Shown: positions 28,634-36,988 of the stretch, piece after piece
Layout of the letters: each line of letters opens with the position of its first letter
Position numbering within the stretch: the first letter of the stretch is position 1
Origin: Methylophaga sp.
GTDB taxonomy: Bacteria; Pseudomonadota; Gammaproteobacteria; Nitrosococcales; Methylophagaceae
Length of the DNA stretch: 56,916 bases
Reading direction: 5' to 3'
NCBI GenBank assembly: GCA_024636315.1
Contig: JAGXHJ010000050.1
Coordinates: 1-56,916 of the forward strand
Notes under the pieces: generated by a model
What the model was told of the DNA's origin: nothing
Seen by the model: only the letters and a program-made list of their open reading frames with translations
The model's database searches: none
Program-made: the position numbers and the translations under genes

Positions 28634-29152
28634 TTAGCTTGCAGCAAAAGGGTGTGAGCTAGTTTTATATTGTGCTAAAACGTCAGCTGCTTTTGGTTCA
28701 CGAGCAACGGCACGTTTGATTGATTCTTTAGTTGCGCGGTAGTTCCAATCTTGAATTTTTTGATCGTTATCTGCAGTTGGAGAAATGAAAACACCAACAC
28801 AGATGAAACAATCATCAGCTTCAGCCATAGGAATTGTGCCATCTTCAACACATTCAGCAACAGCTATCGCAACACCGCGTTGAGCTGGGCCGAACATTTG
28901 TACAGCTTGTTTCATGTTTTTGATAGTTACTTTGTTGAACATAACTGTCGCAGGTTTAACCATAAGATTAGGTGCAACTACAGCTAGTAAGCCGTTAACA
29001 CCTGCTTTTTGGTCTGTCATTGTGCGGCAGAAAGCGTCTTCTGCTGCTGAACCACGAGGGCCCATAAGTAAGTCAATGTGTGCTACGTTGTCTAGGTCAC
29101 CATCTTCAATTACTAAAGATTCACCTACTAATACGCGATCGATAACTGGCAT
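28634..29152 (-). CDS. fae: Formaldehyde-activating enzyme
   Basis: Fae condenses formaldehyde with tetrahydromethanopterin to methylene-H4MPT in the cytoplasm. It is the entry step of the H4MPT oxidation route. The protein (172 aa from this start) matches the family end to end: [14 protein letters not shown] with the catalytic His, [15 protein letters not shown], and [13 protein letters not shown]. The frame extends to ATG 29194, but ATG 29152 has an AGGA box nine bases upstream and begins at the family-typical [12 protein letters not shown]. It is the last gene before the terminator. Confidence 0.96.
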   Translation of the reverse strand: MPVIDRVLVGESLVIEDGDLDNVAHIDLLMGPRGSAAEDAFCRTMTDQKAGVNGLLAVVAPNLMVKPATVMFNKVTIKNMKQAVQMFGPAQRGVAIAVAECVEDGTIPMAEADDCFICVGVFISPTADNDQKIQDWNYRATKESIKRAVAREPKAADVLAQYKTSSHPFAAS

Positions 29153-29278
29153 GTTATTTATTCCTGTTCCAAAAAATTTGTTAAAAAGGCCCATTTTACA
29201 CTCGCCTTATTACTAAGGAGAGCTTATACGTATTAAAGGAACGTATGACCTGCTCAGTCCTTGATACGATATATCGCA

Positions 29279-30154
29279 TCATGGCGCTGAAATACTGTTA
29301 GAAGAAAGAGCTTGTTGGAACGCATAGATTAACAGCGTCGCTGCGGTTAAATCTGCGGTCGTTCCCGGATTGATTGCTTTCTTCTTTAATTCGTTATCCC
29401 AAGTAATGATTTCTGCCTCAAAAGAGCTTAACATATTGTTTTCATTTACTTTCGTTAGTAGCTTTGTCGCTGCTTCAGTTATTTCTAGGGCGTGTTCCCA
29501 TGATTGTTTTCGGCGAATCAAGGTGTCAGGAACACTTGCTAAGAACTTAAGATACGCGAAAGCGGTGGCCCATTCAACACTTTCCCCAGATTTTATCGAA
29601 GATGTCAATATTGGCAGTCCGAAATTTAAGATATCCTTGTAATTAGTAACGTATTGCTTAGCTATAGCGTCGCGTTCTTCAGCAATTTTCATTGCTTGCC
29701 ATAAAGTTACGCTAGGAATTGCGTCAATATCTTGTTGCTCACTGCTTCCAAGTCCTCCTGCATCTGCTAAACGAATGGCTTCGTAGCATGCTTTTGCATC
29801 ATCAATCGTGAGGCTGAGTAGAACTTTCTCTAGTTCCTCGGGGAGTTGTTCAAAATGCGAACATTGGTGTATTGCACGACATAATGGTGCAAACAACAAC
29901 ACGATACCTAGGTTGGTATTGCAATTTACTACCGTTCGCGTGGCTTGGATGGCTTGTAAGATAAGTTCACCGACAGACAATGTCTTTTGCGACATAATCC
30001 GAGCGATGGCATGGGCACTTTTGATGAAATCTTGCACCTCCATTCTATGGCCGTCACTGAAGCAATTTACATTGCCTGGTTTGGGGGCTGCGACTTCGTT
30101 TTCACACGCCCAAATAACACAGCTTTCGATAGTGTTGCTAGATAACATGCTCAT
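29279..30154 (-). CDS. CitG-like protein required for H4MPT biosynthesis (Orf5)
   Basis: A 291-aa protein of the triphosphoribosyl-dephospho-CoA synthase (CitG) superfamily, with EVAAPKPGNVN near residue 20, NTNLGIVLLFAPL near 80 and a C-terminal NPGTTADLTAATLLI motif. The methylotroph member, called Orf5 in Methylobacterium extorquens, is needed for H4MPT-dependent metabolism; its exact reaction is not established. It overlaps the preceding gene by four bases and is followed 84 bp later by the fae leader. Confidence 0.87.
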   Translation of the reverse strand: MSMLSSNTIESCVIWACENEVAAPKPGNVNCFSDGHRMEVQDFIKSAHAIARIMSQKTLSVGELILQAIQATRTVVNCNTNLGIVLLFAPLCRAIHQCSHFEQLPEELEKVLLSLTIDDAKACYEAIRLADAGGLGSSEQQDIDAIPSVTLWQAMKIAEERDAIAKQYVTNYKDILNFGLPILTSSIKSGESVEWATAFAYLKFLASVPDTLIRRKQSWEHALEITEAATKLLTKVNENNMLSSFEAEIITWDNELKKKAINPGTTADLTAATLLIYAFQQALSSNSISAP

Positions 30155-31068
30155 GTGACATGGCTAATGGGAATTATTGAGCTTATTCGTTGCAAAATAG
30201 CGTGTGCAAGATGCCCTGCGACATCAATGCCGGTTGCTTGATATAAACCTTTCCATGCTGGTACGCTGTTTACTTCTAAGACGGTATAAGCGCCACTGAT
30301 TGTTCTGATAATATCAACACCTGCATAATCTGCGTGTACAGCCTTGGTTGCTGCAATAGCTAGTTGTTCCATTTCTGGCGTGACTGTTGTTGCTAAACAG
30401 CTAGCGCCTTGGGCAAAATTTGTGATCCAATGGTCTGACTGTCTAGACATCGCAGCACAAACTTGTCCATCAACTACCATTAAGCGCCAATCTTGCCATT
30501 TTTCTGGTGTAAACGGTTCAATATATTCTTGCAAATAAAAAGCATCACCCACTACTTTTAGCTTATCAAACTCAGCTAAAGTGGTGATTTTTTCTATACC
30601 TTTGCCTTGGCAGCCAAATAAGGGTTTTACGACTATTGTATTGTGTTTTGCGAACTGCTGGCTTGCTATCTTTCGTGCTAAAACACGATTTTCACAGGCC
30701 CATGTTTTAGGCGTGTTCAATCCAGCCAGATGAAGTCTTAATGAGGTACGTGCTTTATCAACCGTATGTTCGATGGCAATGGCAGGATTAAATACTGGCA
30801 CATTGAGCTCGGCTAAAGTATGTAATACATCCATTCTTAAGGTAATTTGTTCGAGGCTACCAGGGGCGATACCCCGTACCATCGCCGCGGCGGGTAAATG
30901 CTCTTCAAAACCAGGAATGTTAAGGCCTGTAGGATGGTCGAGATCGATGACGCAATCTGCAAGATCAGCGAGTACCGCTGATATGCCGATATTACGCAGG
31001 GCATCGACTAACTGGTCGCTGTGCCAGCCGTGGGTGTCGTTAAAAATGACGATTTTAGGTGACGGCAT
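30151..31068 (-). CDS. RimK-like ATP-grasp ligase of the H4MPT cluster (Orf7)
   Basis: This 305-aa ATP-grasp enzyme has VKPLFGCQGKGI (P-loop/ATP Lys, about residue 150), YLQEYIEP and a C-terminal YTVLEVNSVPAWKG (metal ligands). In methylotrophs the RimK-like gene beside mch/fae (Orf7) is linked to H4MPT biosynthesis, probably adding a glutamate-type side chain. Its AAGG ribosome binding site lies inside the end of the McrC-like gene, three bases away, so it now depends on the R-M cassette for its leader. Confidence 0.85.
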   Translation of the reverse strand: MPSPKIVIFNDTHGWHSDQLVDALRNIGISAVLADLADCVIDLDHPTGLNIPGFEEHLPAAAMVRGIAPGSLEQITLRMDVLHTLAELNVPVFNPAIAIEHTVDKARTSLRLHLAGLNTPKTWACENRVLARKIASQQFAKHNTIVVKPLFGCQGKGIEKITTLAEFDKLKVVGDAFYLQEYIEPFTPEKWQDWRLMVVDGQVCAAMSRQSDHWITNFAQGASCLATTVTPEMEQLAIAATKAVHADYAGVDIIRTISGAYTVLEVNSVPAWKGLYQATGIDVAGHLAHAILQRISSIIPISHVT

Positions 31069-31071
31069 TAA

Positions 31072-33390
31072 TTAAGCCTTTTGTAAAAATTCATAATGAT
31101 TGGGTAAGTTTGTCCAAGTTGTTGTTTTACCCAAGTCTTCAATACTTGTAAGTCGGAACTTAAAGTCCCTAGAGCCGGAAACATCAATTGATGAGTCTAA
31201 CTTTGTTGCAGTTCCTAGTTCAAATAACCAGTAATTTTTATTGGCATTAGCGGGTCGAGCTTTAGCCCCCGCTTGGTCATCTCTTATCTGATCACGCCTC
31301 ACTAAACGAACAGAATTAATGGTGTAGCTAAACTCAATACGCCGTTGTTCATCGTCAGGAAAATAAACAACAAAAGCACAGGATTTGAGCTCACGCATCA
31401 CTTCTCGTTGAACTTGTTGAGTTGCGGATGTTGATTCAGGCAAATGATACCATTTAGCCTTGCCAAGTCTAAAATGTTCTAAATAAACGTCGCTTCTTTT
31501 AGCTCCCAGAGCAACAACTAGAGATAGATTTTGGTATTTTGATAATGTCATGCCGGTATAACTGATCCGAGCGGCTTCTTGCACATAAAAACGATCAGAT
31601 GATTCAAGCTTATAGCCGACAGATGTATTATCCAAAGGGCCAAACTGGTCGACTAGAAAATCACGTAACCAGCGGTTTTTTGAATTCGGCAATAAAGGGA
31701 AAGCGCCAATACCAATCTCATCGATGGCTTTACGATAGGGATTTTGAATGTCACTATTTTCAAACCAACCGGGATATAAAACAAATGCGCCAAAGATGGG
31801 GCGTGTTTTTTGTTGCCAACCATCATCTGCGTGATGGATATGAATTAATGCATCACGGTACCGGTGCATCTGATTTATGGCATCATCAGGGGCATAATCA
31901 ACGTCATCATCTTTTGAATCAATGCGGTACTTAGCATCAAAAATCCAGCGTAATTTATCACCGCTTTCAAATTCCGCCTCTAATAAAATATCGGGTTTTT
32001 GACTGGTGGTCCAAGAATAAATATTGCCTGATCTAGGGTTACTAGAGCGACGAAATAAAGGCTCATGAGCTAAGCGGAGTTTAATTTTTCCCCGCTCCAA
32101 ATTAAAGGCAGCCCCAATGCCATCATGCAATACTTTTTCTACTCCATTTGTGTATAAGTCTACCTTGCGCTTCTCGAGTTCAGAAAAACCCAATTCATCA
32201 ATTAAAATTCTACGCACTTCCAATAAACACCATATTTCATAAAGTTCAGCTATCGACTTCATTGAAATACGGGCATGATGCCCAAACACATCAAGGTACA
32301 ACTTCAATTGCTGCCAAACACGATAAACATTAGCGTAGCCTGCTTTTTGATGTAACACTAATGATTCATTATTTAAGTCGTCATAATCACCAATATCCTT
32401 AAAAAAAGGACGCTTAAGAGAGTTTTCCAACGGCTTTTTCCAGTGCTCAAGCTGTTCAAAAAAAGTATCGGATAATCGACTGTTTTCAGGTGCAATATTA
32501 TTTGCTTTGACGCGATTAATAAACGTCGATAGTTCGCGAACACATCGAATCAACACCATTTTAATAAAGCGGTTTTCCGGCGTATCAAGTGATAAAAATT
32601 TAGAATCGAGTTGATAGCGTTTATTAAGATCATTATTTTTTAATGCGGTTCTAACCTGCTCTTCAAGTTTAGAAGACAAGCGACCTTTAAGCTGCTCTAC
32701 TCTTAATGTTTTTGTTCGAGGCAATAACCGAGAATGTGGGGCGCGTAAAATGTGTTTAACCCCTTTTTCTAATTCCTTTCGTAAGCTTTCAAATTGAGAT
32801 AACCAGAGTAAGGGAAAACGCTCATGGGGCTTACGAGAGCGTGCCAGCTCTTGCTCGGTCTTCTGTGCAAAAGAAAAACGAAACAGTGGGTAGTTTTTAT
32901 CAATAATTTGTTGGATATCAGATAAATCCGTTTCAATATCCATTTTAGTAGGAAAAACCTCAAACGAAATGGCTTGAACAATCTCCTTATCATTTAGGCG
33001 ATAACACAACACTAGCTTAAACCAGCCCACATCATTGCCAAAGTTAAGGCTACCTCGTAATGACTGCCCAGAGTAATGAAATGCATCTTCAATAGCCTGT
33101 AAGCGATGTTTTATAACGGGTTCACGGGCAAGTTGGGCCACTTTGAACTGAAAATCAAACTCATACAATTTATTTTCAAAAAACAAAGGCGCGTCAGAGC
33201 AGATAAAGTCGCTTTCTCGGCTATCTGAATCAGTAAGATGCAACAAAGGATCAAATCGTAAACGGGTAGCAGGAAGTGCCGTTTTTCTATTGTTTAAGGT
33301 ATGACTTAGCAATTTTTGAGATTGGCTAATGTCCTTACTCCAGACAATAAGTTGCCAGTCTACGGTCTCAAGCTTTAATAACTCAGGCAT
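31072..33390 (-). CDS. McrC/LlaJI R2-like restriction subunit, DUF2357 with PD-(D/E)XK nuclease
   Basis: A 772-aa protein whose N-terminal and middle part resembles DUF2357 proteins that partner McrB-type NTPases. A PD-(D/E)XK nuclease core is visible: KPDILLEAEF (about residues 461-470) and FDAKYR (about 480-486). The last 200 or so residues form an extra domain that I cannot name; it ends FKFRLTSIEDLG...NHYEFL. It starts 23 bp after the McrB-like gene. By analogy with McrBC, LlaJI and BsuMI it would cut DNA when its partner translocates between sites. The cleaved target is unknown. Confidence 0.82.
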   Translation of the reverse strand: MPELLKLETVDWQLIVWSKDISQSQKLLSHTLNNRKTALPATRLRFDPLLHLTDSDSRESDFICSDAPLFFENKLYEFDFQFKVAQLAREPVIKHRLQAIEDAFHYSGQSLRGSLNFGNDVGWFKLVLCYRLNDKEIVQAISFEVFPTKMDIETDLSDIQQIIDKNYPLFRFSFAQKTEQELARSRKPHERFPLLWLSQFESLRKELEKGVKHILRAPHSRLLPRTKTLRVEQLKGRLSSKLEEQVRTALKNNDLNKRYQLDSKFLSLDTPENRFIKMVLIRCVRELSTFINRVKANNIAPENSRLSDTFFEQLEHWKKPLENSLKRPFFKDIGDYDDLNNESLVLHQKAGYANVYRVWQQLKLYLDVFGHHARISMKSIAELYEIWCLLEVRRILIDELGFSELEKRKVDLYTNGVEKVLHDGIGAAFNLERGKIKLRLAHEPLFRRSSNPRSGNIYSWTTSQKPDILLEAEFESGDKLRWIFDAKYRIDSKDDDVDYAPDDAINQMHRYRDALIHIHHADDGWQQKTRPIFGAFVLYPGWFENSDIQNPYRKAIDEIGIGAFPLLPNSKNRWLRDFLVDQFGPLDNTSVGYKLESSDRFYVQEAARISYTGMTLSKYQNLSLVVALGAKRSDVYLEHFRLGKAKWYHLPESTSATQQVQREVMRELKSCAFVVYFPDDEQRRIEFSYTINSVRLVRRDQIRDDQAGAKARPANANKNYWLFELGTATKLDSSIDVSGSRDFKFRLTSIEDLGKTTTWTNLPNHYEFLQKA

Positions 33391-33413
33391 AATGAAATAT
33401 CTTCAGCAATGGC

Positions 33414-35480
33414 TTACGGCCAAAAAGAAGTAAAGCCATTATCTCTTAAACGATTCTGCATCCAGTTTATTTTCTTCTTAGAACGGCATGAAATAGTAAG
33501 CGTCGAACCCTCCGTTCCTTCTCGTAATAAATCGGGACGAGATGGCTCATCACCCCAAATGTCATTCAGCTGAGCAGCAAGAATGGCCGCTAATTTATCA
33601 AGTAAGTTTTGCTCGCTATTGTCTTGTAATTTTTCACCATCACCCTCCATTCTAGGTAATACCTTAGTCATCAAAAAATCATCCCATATCGCTTGCAGTT
33701 CATGGTCATTTTTAGGCTGAAAACAAACAACGGCAAGCAACAACTCATTTAATGCGCGGTAAGCTAGTTCAAAAGGGGTCGATTTTAATACTGAATTAAT
33801 TGATTCTAAAAAGGTGATGCTTTTACTTCCCTTTGCATCATAATCAACAAGATCAGATTCATTAACACTTGAAAGCATTGGGTAACTAAGCGCCTTAATT
33901 TTTGTTGTTTCGTTAAAATAGGCTTGATAATCATTAGGAAAAAACTCACCAAAATCTAGCGTAAAGGCTCGATCAATCACCTTACGAGAGAAACCATGCG
34001 TTGTTTCATCCATATTTACCGTACCGGCCACAATCAAGTTTGGTGGAATACTGATCCCTTTGGCTACAAAATGAGCCCATAAATCATCATGCTCATCTCC
34101 ATCTAAACCAAGGTTTTTTCTTAATGATAATGGCTCAGCAATAAGAGAAAAAATACTGGCATTAAGCATCGGTTCACAATGATAGTGCCCATTTTCCCAA
34201 TGTCGAGATTCGATCACCGATAAATAGTCAGCAAAATATTGCTCAACAGGGGCAAGATTCATTTCATCCAAACATAACCAATAAGGTATAGCTTGTTGGT
34301 TATAGGTAATGCGACTGTCATCAATAGCAAGAATGACCTCTTTCCAAGCCGCAACCATAAAACGTAAAAAATCAGTCACTATATATTCAGTGCCATTACT
34401 TCCTAAACGCGACACGTAACCCAATAAATCAGAAGGTTCGTGCCAGTCAGGGCGAACAGCGACTAAACAATAATTTGAACCATCTGCACTAAAGTTTAAA
34501 GCTTGCTGTTTTACGAAACGCGTTTTTCCTGTACCGGATATGCCGGAAAGGAGGATGAAGGGTTTGGGGAGACGTAGCGTTGTACTCGGAAGAGAATTGA
34601 AAGTATTTTTAAGTAATAAAAAATAACCATCGTCTTTTATAATCGTATATTTGGGGTATTTAAGCTCAAAAAAGGTCTTTAAATTATCAAAAGATAAGCT
34701 ATGTTCTCCATTGCCATTCCATTGGGTTGAGAAATAATAGTATTTTCCATGTTCCTTATAAACGGGAGGCACAAAGAATCTTTGCGTATTACTTGAAATT
34801 AGCTTTTCTCTATCTTGTTCACTATCAAACTCAGCTATTAACCTTGTGAAAGACTCAAATTTATATGATTTAAAATTGATATTATTTATGGATGAATCAC
34901 TACTTGTTGATTTATCTAAAACCTCTTTCCATTTAAGTCCGTAAAAATAACTAAAGACTTGTAATGCAAATTCACGTAATGAATTTTCTCTTAATATTTC
35001 AGGAAAACTAGAATTAATTTGTTCTGCAACAATTTCCGATTGGATTGTCTTTGGGTTGTACTCTTTGATTAATTTCAGTAATAGCTCTTTTGTTACAGTT
35101 AGTGCGTTAGTATCTAAATTAATGTGATTATCATCAACGTAATCCTGTCCATTTGCCCATGAAATTATTTTAGAAAAGGTTGAAAATAAAGGTTTTGTTT
35201 GGACGGTACTTATAGACTTCAAAGCCGTATCTACAAAATAGCGCCCTCCCAGATCCCGCCATTCTTTTTCAGAATAAAGAGTATGCTCACGAAAGGCACC
35301 TATATTAGATTCAATATTAGAAAGCCCAGATAAAATAGATTCTAGAGACAAAGTGAATGCTTTTATTGGCTTACCTGTATTTTCAAAGGTAATGTATCCG
35401 CCGCTGGCCCCAGTGTATGCAGGGAATTTACTTGTATCCAGCCCAGATAGAAAGGCTGCCAAGTCATTATGTAAGCTCAT
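33414..35480 (-). CDS. McrB-like AAA+ NTPase, R-M subunit
   Basis: A 688-aa protein with an N-terminal half (1-300) of unknown fold that would be the DNA-recognition part, and a C-terminal AAA+ motor. Walker A is SGISGTGKTR (about 309-318), the McrB-type VRPDWHEPSDLLGY follows, Walker B is LCLDEMNLAP (about 400-409), and the sensor/arginine region is NMDETTHGFSRKVIDRAF (about 490-507). Whether it uses GTP like E. coli McrB or ATP cannot be told. It overlaps the methyltransferase stop by 14 bp and has a strong GGAGG box within that gene. Confidence 0.87.
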   Translation of the reverse strand: MSLHNDLAAFLSGLDTSKFPAYTGASGGYITFENTGKPIKAFTLSLESILSGLSNIESNIGAFREHTLYSEKEWRDLGGRYFVDTALKSISTVQTKPLFSTFSKIISWANGQDYVDDNHINLDTNALTVTKELLLKLIKEYNPKTIQSEIVAEQINSSFPEILRENSLREFALQVFSYFYGLKWKEVLDKSTSSDSSINNINFKSYKFESFTRLIAEFDSEQDREKLISSNTQRFFVPPVYKEHGKYYYFSTQWNGNGEHSLSFDNLKTFFELKYPKYTIIKDDGYFLLLKNTFNSLPSTTLRLPKPFILLSGISGTGKTRFVKQQALNFSADGSNYCLVAVRPDWHEPSDLLGYVSRLGSNGTEYIVTDFLRFMVAAWKEVILAIDDSRITYNQQAIPYWLCLDEMNLAPVEQYFADYLSVIESRHWENGHYHCEPMLNASIFSLIAEPLSLRKNLGLDGDEHDDLWAHFVAKGISIPPNLIVAGTVNMDETTHGFSRKVIDRAFTLDFGEFFPNDYQAYFNETTKIKALSYPMLSSVNESDLVDYDAKGSKSITFLESINSVLKSTPFELAYRALNELLLAVVCFQPKNDHELQAIWDDFLMTKVLPRMEGDGEKLQDNSEQNLLDKLAAILAAQLNDIWGDEPSRPDLLREGTEGSTLTISCRSKKKINWMQNRLRDNGFTSFWP

Positions 35481-36720
35481 TACTAACCTCCAATATTTGG
35501 TGATATATCTCTTTTACTAAACAGGAAATCACGGGAGTAGAAACACTATTTCCAAACTGTTTATATGCCTGAACACTAGAAGCATGAATAGAAAATGTAT
35601 CAGGAAACCCTTGAAGTCTAGCGGCCTCACGATGTGTTACTTTTCTTGGATTATAATTTTCTTGTTCTATTAATATTTCGCTACCATCTTTATAATATCT
35701 AGCTGAAATCGTATTCGTATAAGGGCTATCAGGCGTTACGCACCCATAACCAAATCCTTTACCATCTTTTTTGTTTTGTATTTTACGGCGTTGATGTCCG
35801 GCCCAAAGCTTATCCGAAATAGTGTATTTTGGATCTGGGTCAGCCTCCAGTATGTCCCCAACACACGTTGTTACTCCCAAAGGAACTGGATAATGAAAAA
35901 AATCAATTAAGCCGTCTAGCCATAAAACAATATAAATCCTTTGCCTGTTCTGCGGTACACCAAAATCAATTGACTTTAACACCATTTTTTTTGCTTCTGC
36001 CTGTAGCTCTTTGGATGAACCATTAAGAATAATACTTTTTGGTATATTACAGCTATATCCCATGTCCACGAGTGTTTTAAGAATTACCTGCAATGTATAA
36101 CCCTTATCATGGCTAATTAGGCCTTTTACATTTTCGAGAACCGCTACTTTTGGTTTTTTTACCGATAATATTTCAGCAATATTATGAAAAAGAGTGCCTC
36201 TAGTATCTTCTATCCCTTGCTTCAAGCCGGCATGTGAAAAAGGTTGACAGGGAAAGCCAGCAAATAACACATCATGACTAGGAATAGCATCTACTGGAAT
36301 TTTGGTTATATCTCCAAAAGGAAGCTCACCGTGATTATCTAGGTAAGTTTGCTGTGCATTTTTCTCAAATTCAGATGAAAACACACAAACACCACCATTA
36401 TTTTGTGCGCCAATCCTCATTCCCCCAATACCTGCAAAGAGGTCAATGAAAGTAAATATTGCCTTTTTAGGTGGGGTAATGGGCAAGTGTGAGGTTAGAT
36501 TATGATGAAATGAAGTTTTGCTTTTGTAGAGATTATTATTTTCCAGTATTTTAATAATAGCTGAATTATCAAGTTCTTGAGAATTACCAAACAAAGGCAG
36601 GTTATTTGCTATTGCATGCGCCCACTGATGAACCACTGCTTTAGGCTCGCTTTGTTCTGGGACATATTTTAGTGCCATAGGCACTAAAATATGTTCTAAC
36701 TTTTCTAGAATATTACTCAC
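35467..36720 (-). CDS. DNA (cytosine-5-)-methyltransferase, Dcm-like
   Basis: A 417-aa m5C methyltransferase with motif I FIDLFAGIGG (about residue 90), catalytic GFPCQPFSHAG (Cys near 157), motif VI ENVKGL, motif VIII NRQRIYIV and motif X QFGNSVSTPV. Its target-recognition region carries GFGYG and SARYYKDGSEILI, a pattern I know from E. coli Dcm. The first 85 residues are an extension, as in Dcm. The start is GTG 36720 with a weak ribosome binding site, or ATG 36678, which lies in the middle of a long palindrome. It is the first gene of the cassette. Confidence 0.92.
   Translation of the reverse strand: MSNILEKLEHILVPMALKYVPEQSEPKAVVHQWAHAIANNLPLFGNSQELDNSAIIKILENNNLYKSKTSFHHNLTSHLPITPPKKAIFTFIDLFAGIGGMRIGAQNNGGVCVFSSEFEKNAQQTYLDNHGELPFGDITKIPVDAIPSHDVLFAGFPCQPFSHAGLKQGIEDTRGTLFHNIAEILSVKKPKVAVLENVKGLISHDKGYTLQVILKTLVDMGYSCNIPKSIILNGSSKELQAEAKKMVLKSIDFGVPQNRQRIYIVLWLDGLIDFFHYPVPLGVTTCVGDILEADPDPKYTISDKLWAGHQRRKIQNKKDGKGFGYGCVTPDSPYTNTISARYYKDGSEILIEQENYNPRKVTHREAARLQGFPDTFSIHASSVQAYKQFGNSVSTPVISCLVKEIYHQILEVSNELT
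36662..36694. repeat. Perfect 15-bp-arm palindrome at the start of the methyltransferase gene
   Basis: ACATATTTTAGTGCC (36662-36676) and GGCACTAAAATATGT (36680-36694) are exact complements with a 3-bp centre. The in-frame ATG at 36678 (Met15 of the long form) sits in the middle. As RNA it would form a 15-bp hairpin; as DNA it is a strong dimer-binding candidate. Confidence 0.92.
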
Positions 36721-36988
36721 AGTAGCTATATTTCCAAGTATATTGCTTTCTAAATCCTTAGCTCATTAAATGTCTGCTTTAAAATATCAGGTATATTTAG
36801 TCAGGTATTTATCTACAAACAATTTCTGTTTCAGCACCGGATCGCTTGTTGTGAATGCCATGCAAATTCAGCAGACAAACCAATCTTCCTTGATTGGAGC
36901 GCTGTAGCGGTTCACTTTCTCATTTTCGAAAACTATCGAAATAATTATCTGGCCAATAGGTTCCGAGTTCTCGATCGATTATAAACAA
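36721..36988. other. 268-bp gap between mch and the R-M cassette
   Basis: No intact gene is visible. A 24-codon minus-strand frame starting MAFTTSDPVLKQK and neighbouring short frames could be remnants of a lost gene, but they are too short to assign. No direct repeats matching the other edge of the cassette (near 31070) are apparent. Confidence 0.4.
36737..36742 (-). promoter_or_regulatory. Possible -10 box upstream of the R-M cassette
   Basis: TATACT on the minus strand, about 17 bp before the GTG start. I see no good -35 partner, so this is weak. The cassette may instead be read from the mch promoter. Confidence 0.2.

Noticed and set aside
28914-29216. 100-aa plus-strand frame antisense to fae
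   Set aside because: fae is unmistakable on the minus strand; this frame shows no features of its own.
31599-31934. 111-aa plus-strand frame inside the McrC-like gene
   Set aside because: It covers the nuclease motif region antisense and has no similarity or start signal of its own.
36780-36870. 24-codon frame MAFTTSDPVLKQK... as a small gene or toxin
   Set aside because: Too short, no ribosome binding site, and neighbouring frames look equally random. Kept only as a possible remnant in the gap description.
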